A DNA stretch of 64,000 nucleotides from NCBI RefSeq assembly GCF_009857135.1, contig NZ_CP047318.1:1550001-1614000 (forward strand), read 5' to 3'. The notes under the pieces were generated by a model. It made no database searches, was not told the DNA's origin, and was given only the letters and a program-made list of their open reading frames with translations. The translations under genes were made by a program, and so were the position numbers. The stretch comes from Streptomyces sp. HM190. Lineage in GTDB: Bacteria; Actinomycetota; Actinomycetes; Streptomycetales; Streptomycetaceae. Shown piece by piece: positions 23,664-33,846 of the stretch (position 1 is its first letter; each line of letters opens with the position of its first letter).

Positions 23664-24581
23664 TCAGCGCGGGCCCAGGCTGCTGCCCACTCCCCCGCCG
23701 GTCTCCTCGTCGCCGAGCGTCCGGATGCCGCGGACGATCCGGTCGATGTCGCCGACCGGCGGGCCGTCGTCGCCCGCGTCGACGGCGAACCGGACGAGGA
23801 CGGGTGCCTCGGAGCCGACGCCGGACGGGAAGACGAGGGACTGGACGTACCCGCCGGGCCCGGCGTCGGTGGTGACCCGCCAGCGCACGAAGTAGCCGGC
23901 GCGGCCCGCGACGGCGACCGATCCGGAGCCGACGACCTCGTGTCCGGTGATGCCGTTGTACGGGCGCCGGTCCAAATCGTCGCGGTCGTACGCGTCGTTC
24001 GCGGCGTCCTCGATGTCGTTCTCGGCGAGGACCTTGGGGGACGTCTCGTCGCTCTGGGTGACGGTGCGCGAGTAGACCCAGCCGCTGCGGCACAGGCCGT
24101 CGTCACCGGGGCAGTCGTAGGTGCCGTCGGTGACGAGGACGGCGTCCTCGTCGGCGTCCTGGCCGTCGGTCCAGCCGTCGAGGACCGGGAAGGTGATGCC
24201 GTTGAGGTCGTCCACGACGACGGAGGCGTCGTCGCCGCTGGTCCCGGAGGGGGACGAGGAGGGAGCGGCCGGGGACGGGCTGCGGTCGTCGCCGGAGGAG
24301 GGGGCGGAGGGGGCCGTCCGCGTCGTGCGACCCCCGTCGCCGTCGCCGCCCAGGACGAGGACGCCGGTGACCGCGCCCGCGACCAGTACGGCCCCGGCGG
24401 CGGCGAGCGCGACCGCCTTGGTGCGTCCGAGGCCCTGGGCGGGCCGGGGCCGGACCGGCGGCGGGACGGGCGGCTGCTCCGGCTGGCGCCGGTGGTCGGT
24501 CCACGCGGACCCGTCCCACCAGCGTTCGGTGAGCGGGTAGGACGGGTCGCGGTACCAGCCGGGCGGCGGCGAACTGCTCAT
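23664..24581 (-). CDS. DUF2510 membrane protein with outer domain
   Basis: A 305-residue protein. Residues 6-30 (PPGWYRDPSYPLTERWWDGS) form the DUF2510 WW-like module. A Pro-rich linker, one membrane helix (KAVALAAAGAVLVAGAVTGV) and a Ser/Thr-rich stretch lead to a ~190-residue extracellular domain. Two close cysteines in DCPGDDGLCRSGWVYSRT could form a disulfide. The outer domain is of the kind common in actinobacterial envelope proteins of unknown role. ATG 24581. It lies upstream of nothing on its strand and is convergent with the PLP enzyme. Confidence 0.82.
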   Translation of the reverse strand: MSSSPPPGWYRDPSYPLTERWWDGSAWTDHRRQPEQPPVPPPVRPRPAQGLGRTKAVALAAAGAVLVAGAVTGVLVLGGDGDGGRTTRTAPSAPSSGDDRSPSPAAPSSSPSGTSGDDASVVVDDLNGITFPVLDGWTDGQDADEDAVLVTDGTYDCPGDDGLCRSGWVYSRTVTQSDETSPKVLAENDIEDAANDAYDRDDLDRRPYNGITGHEVVGSGSVAVAGRAGYFVRWRVTTDAGPGGYVQSLVFPSGVGSEAPVLVRFAVDAGDDGPPVGDIDRIVRGIRTLGDEETGGGVGSSLGPR

Positions 24582-24641
24582 CCCGGCACTCTAATCACAC
24601 CGACGGGTCGGCGTTCGGCGTGCCCTGACGGACCGAGCCTT

Positions 24642-25430
24642 CTAGAGGGGAGTGACGTAGGCGCCCGAGATGCCGCCGTCGACGAGGAAGTCGGTGGCGT
24701 TGACGAAGGACGAGTCGTCGCTCGCGAGGAAGGCCACGGCGGCGGCGATCTCGTCGGCCTCCGCGAACCGCCCGAGCGGGATGTGCACCAGCCGGCGCGC
24801 GGCCCGCTCGGGGTCCTTGGCGAACAGCTCCTGCAGCAGCGGGGTGTTGACCGGGCCGGGGCACAGGGCGTTGACGCGGATGCCCTCCCGCGCGAACTGC
24901 ACGCCCAGCTCGCGGGACATGGCCAGCACACCGCCCTTGGAGGCCGTGTACGAGATCTGGGAGGTCGCCGCGCCCATCCGGGCCACGAAGGAGGCGGTGT
25001 TGATGATGGAGCCCCGGCCCTGGCGCCGCATGTACGGGATGGCCGCCTTGCAGCACAGGTACACGGAGGTGAGGTTGACCTCCTGGACGCGCTTCCACGC
25101 CTCCAGCCCGGTCTCCAGGATGGAGTCGTCGTCGGGCGGGGAGATGCCCGCGTTGTTGAAGGCGATGTCGACGCTGCCGTAGGTGTCGTACGCGGCCTTG
25201 AACAGCGCCTCCACCTGCTCGGCGTCGGTGACGTCGACCTTCACGAAGATCCCGCCGACCTCCTCGGCGGCCGCCTTGCCGCGCGCCTCGTCCACGTCGC
25301 CGCAGACGACGTGGGCGCCCTCGGAGGCGAGTCGGCGGGCGGCGGCGAGGCCGATGCCGCTGCCGGCACCGGTGATGACGGCGGTGCGGCCGACGAGTCG
25401 GCGGCAGATGGTGTCCTGGGGCTGGGTCAC
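24642..25430 (-). CDS. short-chain dehydrogenase/reductase of the gamma-glutamyl-ethanolamide operon
   Basis: A 262-residue classical SDR: TGAGSGIG (20-27), NNAG (92-95), catalytic S147, Y161 and K165 in YTASK, and a C-terminal DGGISGAYV. It uses NAD(P) to oxidise or reduce a hydroxyl/carbonyl. The GTG start at 25430 overlaps the aldehyde dehydrogenase stop (GTGA), so the two are translationally coupled. By position I propose oxidation of the hydroxyl of gamma-glutamylethanolamide to the aldehyde; this is inference. Last gene of the three-gene minus operon. Confidence 0.9.
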   Translation of the reverse strand: MTQPQDTICRRLVGRTAVITGAGSGIGLAAARRLASEGAHVVCGDVDEARGKAAAEEVGGIFVKVDVTDAEQVEALFKAAYDTYGSVDIAFNNAGISPPDDDSILETGLEAWKRVQEVNLTSVYLCCKAAIPYMRRQGRGSIINTASFVARMGAATSQISYTASKGGVLAMSRELGVQFAREGIRVNALCPGPVNTPLLQELFAKDPERAARRLVHIPLGRFAEADEIAAAVAFLASDDSSFVNATDFLVDGGISGAYVTPL

Positions 25431-26851
25431 AGTGCGGGGCCCTCCGTGCTGATGAAGACGTTCTTGGTTTCGGTGAAGGCGGTCAGGGCGTCCGGGCCGA
25501 GCTCGCGGCCGATGCCGGACTGCTTGAAGCCGCCGAAGGGCGTCCAGTAGCGGACGCTGGAGTGGGAGTTGACGGACAGGTTGCCCGCGCGGACGGCCTG
25601 GGAGACGCGCAGGGCGCGGCCGACGTCCCGGGTCCAGATGGAGCCGGAGAGGCCGTACGGGGTGTCGTTGGCGAGGCGGATCGCGTCGGCCTCGTCGGCG
25701 AAGGGGAGGACGACGGCGACCGGGCCGAAGACCTCCTCGGCGGCCACGCGCGCGTGCGGTTCGACGCCGGTGAGGACGGTCGGCGGGAACCAGAAGCCGG
25801 GGCCCTCGGGGGCCTTGCCGCGGATGCCGGGCGCGTCCGGGTCGACGTAGGCGCGGACGCGGTCGCGCTGGACGGCGGAGATCAGCGGGCCCATCTGGGT
25901 CTGCTCGTCGGCCGGGTCGCCGACGCGGACCGACTCGATGCCGGGGGCGAGGAGTTCGAGGAAGCGGTCGTGGACGGAGGCCTGCACGAGGATGCGGGTG
26001 CGGGCGCAGCAGTCCTGGCCGGAGTTGTCGAGGAACGACATGGGGGCGGCGGCCGCCGCGGCTTCGAGGTCGGAGTCGGCGAAGACGATGTTGGGGCTCT
26101 TGCCGCCGAGTTCGAGGGTGACGCGCTTGAGGAGCGCGGAGCCCTTGGCCAGCACCTGCTTGCCGACGGCGGTCGACCCGGTGAAGACGATCTTCGCGAC
26201 GCCGGGGTGTTCGACGAGGGCGTTGCCCGCGACGGCGCCGTGTCCGGGCAGGACCTGGAACAGCCCCTCGGGGAGTCCCGCCTCGTGTGCCAGCTCCGCG
26301 AGGCGCAGGGCGGTGAGCGGGGTGGTCTCGGCGGGCTTGAGGATCACCGCGTTGCCCGCCGCGAGCGCGGGGGCGACACCCCACGCGGCGATGGGCATGG
26401 GGAAGTTCCAGGGTGCGATCACGCCGACCACACCGAGGGGTTCGAGGAGGGTGACGTCCAGGCCGCCGGGGACGGGGATCTGGCGTCCGGTGAGCCGTTC
26501 GACGCCGCCGGCCGCGTAGTCGAGCAGGTCGCGGACGTTGCCGGCCTCCCAGCGGGCGTTGCCGATGGTGTGCCCGGCCTCGCGGACCTCCAGGAGGGCC
26601 AGTTCCTCGCGGTGCTCGTCCACGGTGACGGCGAAGCGGCGCAGCAGCCGGGCCCGGTCGGCGGGCGCGAGCGCGGCCCAGGCCCGCTGGGCCTTCGTGG
26701 CCAGGGAGACGGCCGCGTCGACGTCCGCCGGGCCGGCGGCGGGGACGGTGGCGACGACCTCCTCGGTGGCGGGGTTCAGTACCTGGAGCTGCTGCTCGTA
26801 CTGCGGGGACTGTCCGGACACGTAAGGGCCCTTCCGCGGGGAGTGGTTCAC
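25427..26851 (-). CDS. aldehyde dehydrogenase (NAD(P)+), operon partner of glnA4-type gene
   Basis: A 474-residue ALDH: APWNFPMPIAAWGVAPALAA, the glycine motif FTGSTAVGK, base E247 in LELGGKSP and nucleophile C281 in NSGQDCCARTRI; FGGFKQSGIGRELGPDAL closes it. It should oxidise an aldehyde to the acid, plausibly gamma-glutamyl-aminoacetaldehyde to gamma-glutamylglycine in this context, by analogy with PuuC in the Puu putrescine pathway. GTG 26851 overlaps the synthetase stop (GTGA). GTG 26821 (MSGQSPQYEQ...), behind GGAAGGG, is an equally credible start. Confidence 0.93.
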   Translation of the reverse strand: MNHSPRKGPYVSGQSPQYEQQLQVLNPATEEVVATVPAAGPADVDAAVSLATKAQRAWAALAPADRARLLRRFAVTVDEHREELALLEVREAGHTIGNARWEAGNVRDLLDYAAGGVERLTGRQIPVPGGLDVTLLEPLGVVGVIAPWNFPMPIAAWGVAPALAAGNAVILKPAETTPLTALRLAELAHEAGLPEGLFQVLPGHGAVAGNALVEHPGVAKIVFTGSTAVGKQVLAKGSALLKRVTLELGGKSPNIVFADSDLEAAAAAAPMSFLDNSGQDCCARTRILVQASVHDRFLELLAPGIESVRVGDPADEQTQMGPLISAVQRDRVRAYVDPDAPGIRGKAPEGPGFWFPPTVLTGVEPHARVAAEEVFGPVAVVLPFADEADAIRLANDTPYGLSGSIWTRDVGRALRVSQAVRAGNLSVNSHSSVRYWTPFGGFKQSGIGRELGPDALTAFTETKNVFISTEGPAL

Positions 26852-28206
26852 AGGCGTTCGAAGGAGCGGCGCAGCTCCCAGTCGGTGACGGCGGCGTCGA
26901 ACGCGGCCAGTTCGACCCGCGCCATGTTGAGGTAGTGGGCGACGACCTCGTCACCGAAGGCGGCCTTGGCGATGGGGCTGTTGCCCCACAGTTCGGCGGC
27001 CTCGCGCAGGGTGGTCGGCACATGGGCGTACGCGCCGGCGTACGCGTTGCCCTCGCACACCTCGGGGAGTTCCAGCTTCTGCTCGATGCCGTACAGCCCG
27101 GCCGCGACGAGTCCGGCGACGGCGAGGTGCGGGTTGACGTCGCCGCCGGGGAGCCGGTTCTCGAACCGCATGGAGCGGCCGTGGCCGACGACCCGCAGGG
27201 CGCAGGTCCGGTTGTCGTGGCCCCAGGCGACGGCGGTGGGGGCGAAGGAGCCGGGCTGGAACCGCTTGTAGGAGTTGATGTTGGGCGCGTACAGCAGCGA
27301 GAAGTCGCGGAGCGCGGCGAGCTGCCCGGCGAGGAAGTACCGCATGACCTGGGACATCCCGTGGCCGTCGGCCATCACGTTGGTGCCGTCGGCGTCCGCG
27401 AGGGACAGGTGGATGTGGCAGGAGTTGCCCTCGCGCTCGTTGTACTTGGCCATGAAGGTGAGGGAGACGCCCTCCTGGGAGGCGATCTCCTTGGCGCCGG
27501 TCTTGTAGATGGCGTGCTGGTCGCAGGTGACCAGGGCGTCGTCGTACTTGAAGGCGATCTCGTGCTGGCCGGGGTTGCACTCGCCCTTGGCGGACTCGAC
27601 GGTCAGCCCGGCGCCCGCCATCTCGTTGCGGATCCGCCTGAGGAGGGGCTCGATGCGGCCGGTGCCGAGGACCGAGTAGTCGATGTTGTACTGGTTGGCC
27701 GGGGTGAGGCCCTGGTACCCGGCGTCCCATGCCTGCTCGTAGGTGTCCTTGAAGACGATGAACTCCAGCTCCGTGCCGACCTTGGCGGTCCAGCCCAGTT
27801 CGGCGAGGCGCTCCAGCTGGCGGCGGAGGATCTGGCGGGGCGCGGCGACGACCGGGGAGCCGTCGCTCCAGGCGAGGTCGGCGATCAGCAGGGCCGTGCC
27901 CTCGTTCCACGGCACCCGGCGCAGGGTGGACAGGTCCGGGTGCATGGCGAAGTCTCCGTAGCCGCGGTCCCAGGAGGACATCGCGTAGCCGTCGACGGTG
28001 TTCATCTCGGTGTCGACGGCGAGGAGGTAGTTGCAGCCCTCGGTGCCGTGGTCGAGGACCTCGTCGAGGAAGAAGCGGGCGGCGAACCGCTTGCCCTGGA
28101 GTCGCCCTTGCATGTCGGGGAAGGCCAGGACGACAGTGTCGATCTCGCCGCCCGCGACGAGGGCGTGCAGTTCCTCGACGGAGAGCGGGGGTGTGCGGTC
28201 TGCCAC
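26848..28206 (-). CDS. glnA4: glutamine-synthetase-like gamma-glutamylethanolamide synthetase (GlnA4 type)
   Basis: A 452-residue GS-fold ligase. Catalytic landmarks are VGTELEFIVF, AKGECNPGQHEIAFKYDD, GNSCHIHLSL, the NINSYKRFQPGSFAPT loop and MRFENRLPGGDVNPHLAVAG. S. coelicolor GlnA4 (SCO1613) is reported to ligate glutamate to ethanolamine with ATP; the adjacent ethanolamine permease strongly supports the same role here. It does not look like the housekeeping GS: the adenylylation-loop tyrosine context is not evident. GTG 28206 lies seven bases behind AGGAGG. First gene of the operon, divergent from the FadR-type gene. Confidence 0.87.
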   Translation of the reverse strand: MADRTPPLSVEELHALVAGGEIDTVVLAFPDMQGRLQGKRFAARFFLDEVLDHGTEGCNYLLAVDTEMNTVDGYAMSSWDRGYGDFAMHPDLSTLRRVPWNEGTALLIADLAWSDGSPVVAAPRQILRRQLERLAELGWTAKVGTELEFIVFKDTYEQAWDAGYQGLTPANQYNIDYSVLGTGRIEPLLRRIRNEMAGAGLTVESAKGECNPGQHEIAFKYDDALVTCDQHAIYKTGAKEIASQEGVSLTFMAKYNEREGNSCHIHLSLADADGTNVMADGHGMSQVMRYFLAGQLAALRDFSLLYAPNINSYKRFQPGSFAPTAVAWGHDNRTCALRVVGHGRSMRFENRLPGGDVNPHLAVAGLVAAGLYGIEQKLELPEVCEGNAYAGAYAHVPTTLREAAELWGNSPIAKAAFGDEVVAHYLNMARVELAAFDAAVTDWELRRSFERL

Positions 28207-28245
28207 GGGAAAGCCTCCTAGGGGCTTCTTCGGCCATCCGGGAGC

Positions 28246-28273
28246 CATAAGGTATTACCCGGAACCATTTATG
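28246..28273. promoter_or_regulatory. candidate FadR-type operator between glnA4 and the regulator gene
   Basis: CATAAGGT (28246-28253) and ACCATTTATG (28264-28273) form an imperfect inverted repeat; inside it GGTATTACC (28251-28259) is a 9-base palindrome. GntR/FadR proteins bind GT-N-AC-type palindromes. The site lies in the 85-base divergent gap, where binding could control both arms. Confidence 0.5.
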
Positions 28274-28291
28274 GGAAGGGGGTACCGTCGC

Positions 28292-29038
28292 ATGTCGCGG
28301 ACAGGGGCGGGACCAGACAGTCCGTGGGCGGACGACCGGCTGGCGTCCGTACTGCGTCCGGTGCGGGCGGGCAACGGCTTCGAGGAGGCCCTGGAGCAGA
28401 TCCTCCAGGTGGTCCGGCTCGGCCTGGTGCCGGGCGGCGAGCGCCTGCCGGCCGAGCGCGACCTGGCCGAACGGCTCGGGATCAGCCGGGTGACGCTGCG
28501 CGAGGTGCTGAAGGTGCTGCAGGAGCAGGGCCTGGTCGAGGCGCGCCGCGGACGCTACGGAGGAACGTTCGTGCTGCCGCGCGCCGAGTCCCCGGGCGAG
28601 GACGAACTGCGCAGGCGGCTGAAGGACATCGACGTCGAGGACACGCTGCGCTTCCGCGAGGTGCTGGAGGTGGGCGCCGCCGGGCTGTGCGCGGCGCACA
28701 GCCTGACCGACGAGCAGGCCGAGCGACTGCGCACGGCGCTGGCCCGCACCCGTGACGCGCCGCTCGCGGAGTACCGCCGCCAGGACACCCTGCTCCACCT
28801 GACCCTCGCCGAACTGTCCGGCTCCCCCTCGCTCGCCGCCCAGTACGCCGGTGTGCGCGCCGCGGTGAACGACCTCCTCGACTGCATCCCCCTGCTGGTG
28901 CGCAACCTGGAGCACTCGCAGCAGCAGCACACGACGCTGGTGGAGGCCGTGCTCGACGAGGACGCCGAGGCGGCGCGGGAGATCATGCGGGAGCACTGCG
29001 CGGGCACGGCGGCCCTGCTGCGCGGCTTCCTCGGGTGA
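28292..29038 (+). CDS. FadR-subfamily GntR regulator of the ethanolamine module
   Basis: A 248-residue repressor-type protein. The N-terminal winged helix is EEALEQILQVVRLGLVPGGE with RLPAERDLAERLGISRVTLR; the C-terminal all-helical FCD domain (residues ~95-245) carries ligand/metal-site residues such as RFREVLEVGAAGLCAAH, QDTLLHLTLAELSGS and HTTLVEAVLDEDAEAAREIM. It is divergent from the glnA4-type operon and 128 bases upstream of the ethanolamine permease, so it is the probable local switch. The inducer is unknown. ATG 28292; an ATG at 28271 is in frame but lies in the candidate operator. Confidence 0.88.
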   Translation: MSRTGAGPDSPWADDRLASVLRPVRAGNGFEEALEQILQVVRLGLVPGGERLPAERDLAERLGISRVTLREVLKVLQEQGLVEARRGRYGGTFVLPRAESPGEDELRRRLKDIDVEDTLRFREVLEVGAAGLCAAHSLTDEQAERLRTALARTRDAPLAEYRRQDTLLHLTLAELSGSPSLAAQYAGVRAAVNDLLDCIPLLVRNLEHSQQQHTTLVEAVLDEDAEAAREIMREHCAGTAALLRGFLG

Positions 29039-29166
29039 GACCGACAGGCCCGGCGGGGCCCGCCCGGACGGCGACGGATTTACGACGGCTTAACGCAGGG
29101 GTATTGCTTTTCGGTCACCCGCCCCACAAAGGTATGGATCCATTCCTTTGAGTGGGGAGAGTGCCC

Positions 29167-30606
<1,440 letters not shown>

Positions 30607-30651
30607 ACCGTTGTCCCGAAGTCCTCTGCGAGTCATCAGTCAGGAGCACGT

Positions 30652-31335
30652 GTGACCAGGCCGTTGATCGGTGTGAGTACGTATCTGGAGGCGGGCGCGC
30701 GCTGGGGCGTCTGGGAGCTGGAGGCCGCGTTGCTGCCGGTCGGCTACCCCCGGCTCGTGCAGGCGGCGGGCGGTGTCGCCGCGATGCTCCCGCCGGACGA
30801 CCCGTCGCACGCCTCCGCGGCGGTGGCACGTGTCGACGGCCTGGTCATCGCGGGCGGCCCCGACGTGGACCCCGTCCACTACGGCGCCGAGCGCTCCCCG
30901 CGCTGTGGGCCTCCCACGCCCGAGCGCGACGCCTGGGAGCTGGCGCTGATCCGGGCGGCGCTGGAATCCGGGACGCCGCTGCTGGGCATCTGCCGGGGCA
31001 TGCAGCTGCTGAACGTGGCACTCGGCGGCACGCTCGTCCAGCACATCGACGGGCACGTGGCCGAGGTGGGGGTCTTCGGCCGTCACTCCGTGAAGCCGGT
31101 GCCGGGAACCCGGTACGCCGAGATCGCGCCCGAGGCGGCCGACGTGCCGACGTACCACCACCAGGCCGTCGACCGCCTCGGTCAGGACCTGGTGGCGTCG
31201 GCGTTCGCGACGGACGACGGCACGGTGGAGGCGATCGAACTGCCGGCCCCCGCGTGGGTCCTGGGCGTGCAGTGGCATCCCGAGATGGGCGAGGACCTGG
31301 GGGTGATGCGGGCGCTCGTACGGGCAGCGTCGTGA
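30652..31335 (+). CDS. class-I glutamine-amidotransferase-like gamma-glutamyl hydrolase (PuuD-like)
   Basis: A 227-residue peptidase C26-type enzyme. Nucleophile C114 lies in LGICRGMQLLNVALGG; H209 and E211 in QWHPEMG complete the triad. VDGLVIAGGPDVDPVHYG is the family N-terminal signature. In the Puu pathway the homologue cleaves a gamma-glutamyl amide, releasing glutamate; here the predicted substrate is gamma-glutamylglycine from ethanolamine (inference). GTG 30652 lies behind CAGGAG. A hairpin terminator lies downstream at 31533. Confidence 0.87.
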   Translation: MTRPLIGVSTYLEAGARWGVWELEAALLPVGYPRLVQAAGGVAAMLPPDDPSHASAAVARVDGLVIAGGPDVDPVHYGAERSPRCGPPTPERDAWELALIRAALESGTPLLGICRGMQLLNVALGGTLVQHIDGHVAEVGVFGRHSVKPVPGTRYAEIAPEAADVPTYHHQAVDRLGQDLVASAFATDDGTVEAIELPAPAWVLGVQWHPEMGEDLGVMRALVRAAS

Positions 31336-31350
31336 CGGCGGGCACGGCCG

Positions 31351-31440
31351 GAGGGCTGGGTGTCCCAGCGCTCGGACACGGAGGGCTGGACGCCAGGAGG
31401 CTGGACGCCGGGCTGGATGTCCCAGGGCTGAGTCCCGGGC
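31351..31440. repeat. imperfect tandem repeats downstream of the hydrolase gene
   Basis: Four related units, GGGCTGGGTGTCCCAG, GGGCTGGACGCCAG, GGCTGGACGCC and GGCTGGATGTCCCAG, follow each other with short spacers. Each is partly self-complementary (CTGG/CCAG). Function unknown. Confidence 0.55.
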
Positions 31441-31444
31441 ATCC

Positions 31445-31489
31445 AGGGGCGCGGGGAACCGCGCGACCAGCCACGACGCACCTGCGGCG
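31445..31489. repeat. dispersed intergenic repeat, copy 3
   Basis: AGGGGCGCGGGGAACCGCGC followed by GACCAGCCACGACGCACCTG matches the copies at 7908 and 47271 almost base for base in its first half. Confidence 0.75.
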
Positions 31490-31532
31490 CGCCACCGGGC
31501 CGGACCCACTGGGGCGAGGGGATCGCGCCCCT

Positions 31533-31562
31533 GGGATGCCGGGAGCTGATCCCCGGCATCCC
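31533..31562. terminator. bidirectional terminator between convergent hydrolase and LysR genes
   Basis: GGGATGCCGGG (31533-31543) pairs perfectly with CCCGGCATCCC (31552-31562) around an 8-base loop. Confidence 0.75.
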
Positions 31563-31567
31563 ACCGT

Positions 31568-32500
31568 TCAGTCGGCGGCCGGCGTGCCGCCCCGGGTCAG
31601 CCCCAACAGGTCCCGCGCCGGGCCCGCCGGCCGGTGGCCCGTCGGCCAGACCGCCCGCAGCGCGCGGCGGAGGCGGACCCCGTCGACGGGGATCCGGACG
31701 AGCCGGCGGGCGGACAGCTCCTCCCCCAGAGCCAGTTCGCTGAGGACGGCCGGACCGGCCCCGCTGAGCGCGGACGACTTCACCGCCGTGGTGGACGACA
31801 GCTCGATCAGCGGCCGGGCGAGTCCCCCCAGCGCCGACTCCAGCACCTGCCGCGTCCCGGACCCCTTCTCCCGCAGGATCAGCGGCGTCGACGCCAGCTC
31901 AGCCGCCTCCAGCGGCCGGCGCCGACGGGCCCACGGGTGTCCGGGCGCCGTCACCACGATCAGGTGGTCGTGCGCTATCACGACCGCGTCGAGCCCGGCC
32001 GGCACCGTCGGCCCCTCCACGAACCCCAGGTCCGCCTCGTCCGCCAGCAGCCGCTCCGCGACGGTCGTGGAGTTGCCCGCGAGCAGTGACACCGCGGTGT
32101 CCGGCCGCGCGGCCCGCAGGGCGATCAGCCACCCCGGCAGCAGATACTCGGCGATCGTCATGCTCGCGGCGACCCGGAGCCGTGAGTCCCGCCGGTCCCG
32201 CAGCGCCTGCGCGCCCACGTCGAACGCCTCGGCCGCCTCCACGATCCGCCGCGCCCAGTCGGTGACCAGCGCCCCCGCGTCGGTGAGCCGGGAGCCGCGC
32301 GGCGACCGGTCGACCAGGGCCACGCCGAGCTGCCGCTCCATGGAGCGGATCCGGCTGCTCGCGGCGGGCTGGGTGATCCCCAGCTCCCGCGCCGCGCGCC
32401 CGAGCGAGCCGAGCCGGGCGACCGCCAGCAGCAGTTCGAGGGCTCCCAGATCCGGCACCCGATGGGCCAGCCCGCCCCGCGGCTCCTCCAGCTCACTCAT
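31568..32500 (-). CDS. LysR-family regulator
   Basis: A 310-residue regulator. The N-terminal helix-turn-helix (ELLLAVARLGSLGRAARELG, ITQPAASSRIRSMERQLGVA) is followed by a substrate-binding domain (SRLRVAASMTIAEYLLPGWL; ADLGFVEGP). It is divergent from a SLAC1/TehA-type transporter with a single T-N11-A palindrome across its own start codon, so it probably controls the transporter and itself. The effector is unknown, possibly the transported anion. The strong gene-pair layout makes transport control the best guess. Confidence 0.9.
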   Translation of the reverse strand: MSELEEPRGGLAHRVPDLGALELLLAVARLGSLGRAARELGITQPAASSRIRSMERQLGVALVDRSPRGSRLTDAGALVTDWARRIVEAAEAFDVGAQALRDRRDSRLRVAASMTIAEYLLPGWLIALRAARPDTAVSLLAGNSTTVAERLLADEADLGFVEGPTVPAGLDAVVIAHDHLIVVTAPGHPWARRRRPLEAAELASTPLILREKGSGTRQVLESALGGLARPLIELSSTTAVKSSALSGAGPAVLSELALGEELSARRLVRIPVDGVRLRRALRAVWPTGHRPAGPARDLLGLTRGGTPAAD

Positions 32501-32514
32501 AACGCCAGCTTATG
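32498..32514. promoter_or_regulatory. LysR operator, T-N11-A palindrome
   Basis: CATAA (32498-32502), seven bases, TTATG (32510-32514): a perfect inverted repeat with the T-N11-A core (32500 and 32512) of LysR sites. It covers the LysR start codon and an alternative ATG of the divergent gene. Confidence 0.65.
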
Positions 32515-32571
32515 TCCCCATACACACGGACTCCCTGGTGGCCCCGCCTGAGCGGCGAGAGGCTCGGTTGC

Positions 32572-33846
32572 ATGGTCACCCCGGTCCGCCCCGCCCCGCC
32601 GTCCCCACAGGCCCCGCCGACCCGCACCACGGGCACCCCGCCGTCCCCACAGGCCCCGCCGGCCACCCCGGCTCGCCCCACGGGCACCCCCTCCCCCGCC
32701 ACCGACTCCGCCTCCCCAGCACCCTTCGCCCCCGCCGTCCGGGCCGCGTCCTTGCGCCACCTCGGCCCCCAGTGGTACGCCCCCGTCATGGGCACCGCCA
32801 TCGTCGCCACGGCCGGTGCCGGACTCCCCGGGGACCTCGCGGGCGTCCGGACGGTCTGCGCGGCGGTGTGGGCCCTCGCGCTGCTCGCCCTGGTCGCCGC
32901 GCTCGGCGCCCGCGCCCTGCACTGGCGTCACCACCGCGACCAGGCCCGGGCCCATCTCCTCGACCCCGCCGTGGCCCCCTTCTACGGCTGCCTCTCCATG
33001 GCCCTGCTCGCCGTTGGCGGCGGCGCCCTCGTGATCGGCCGGGACTGGATCGGCCTGCGAGCGGCCGTCGTGCTGGATGCCGTGCTGTTCGGCGCCGGCA
33101 CGCTCGTCGGGGTCGGCGCGGCGGTCGTCGTGCCGTATCTGCTGATCGTCCGGCACCGTGTGGAGCCCGGCCGGGTCACCCCCGTCCTGCTGCTCCCCCT
33201 GGTGGCGCCGATGGTGTCGGCCGCGCTGGGTCCGCTCCTCGTCCCGCACCTGCCGCACGGTCAGGCCCGGCAGACCCTCCTGTTCGGCTGTCTCGCGCTG
33301 TTCGGGCTGAGCCTGCTGGCGACACTGCTGGTGCTGCCGCTGGTCGTGGCGCGCCTGGTGACGGTGGGGCCGCTGCCGCTCGCGGTGACGCCGAGCCTGT
33401 TCCTGGTGCTGGGCCCGCTCGGCCAGTCGGCCACCGCAGCCGGCAACCTCGCGGACGCCGCGCCCGCCGCCCTGCCCGCGTCATCGCCGTACGGGTCCGC
33501 CCTCGCCGTGCTGTACGGGGTGCCGGTCATGGGTTTCGCGCTGCTGTGGTTCGCCCTCGCCGGGGCCATGGCCGTGCGGGCGCGGAGGCGGGGCATGAGG
33601 TTCTCGATGGGCTGGTGGGCGTTCACCTTCCCGGTGGGCACGTGTGTGACCGGCGCGGAGGGCCTCGCCCGGCACACGGGGCTGGTCGCCCTCGACGTCC
33701 TCGCCGTCGCGCTGTACACGCTGCTGCTGGCGGCCTGGACGACGGCCGCCGCCCGTACCGTGCGGGGGCTGGTCAGCGGAGAGCTGCTCGCAGGGCCTCG
33801 CCGAGCACCCGCGGCGCCTCGACCAGCGACGGCCCGTACCAGGTGA
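32572..33846 (+). CDS. SLAC1/TehA-type (TDT family) transporter
   Basis: A 424-residue membrane protein with an unusual Pro/Thr-rich N-terminal ~55 residues containing a repeated PPSPQAPP word, then about ten hydrophobic helices. HLGPQWYAPVMGTAIVATAG is the start of the TehA/Mae1/SLAC1 fold, which carries anions, C4-dicarboxylates or sulfite in its characterised members. ATG 32572 was chosen behind GAGAGG; ATG 32512 is in frame but lies in the operator. Its last 74 bases overlap the convergent gene. Exact substrate not predictable. Confidence 0.83.
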   Translation: MVTPVRPAPPSPQAPPTRTTGTPPSPQAPPATPARPTGTPSPATDSASPAPFAPAVRAASLRHLGPQWYAPVMGTAIVATAGAGLPGDLAGVRTVCAAVWALALLALVAALGARALHWRHHRDQARAHLLDPAVAPFYGCLSMALLAVGGGALVIGRDWIGLRAAVVLDAVLFGAGTLVGVGAAVVVPYLLIVRHRVEPGRVTPVLLLPLVAPMVSAALGPLLVPHLPHGQARQTLLFGCLALFGLSLLATLLVLPLVVARLVTVGPLPLAVTPSLFLVLGPLGQSATAAGNLADAAPAALPASSPYGSALAVLYGVPVMGFALLWFALAGAMAVRARRRGMRFSMGWWAFTFPVGTCVTGAEGLARHTGLVALDVLAVALYTLLLAAWTTAAARTVRGLVSGELLAGPRRAPAAPRPATARTR

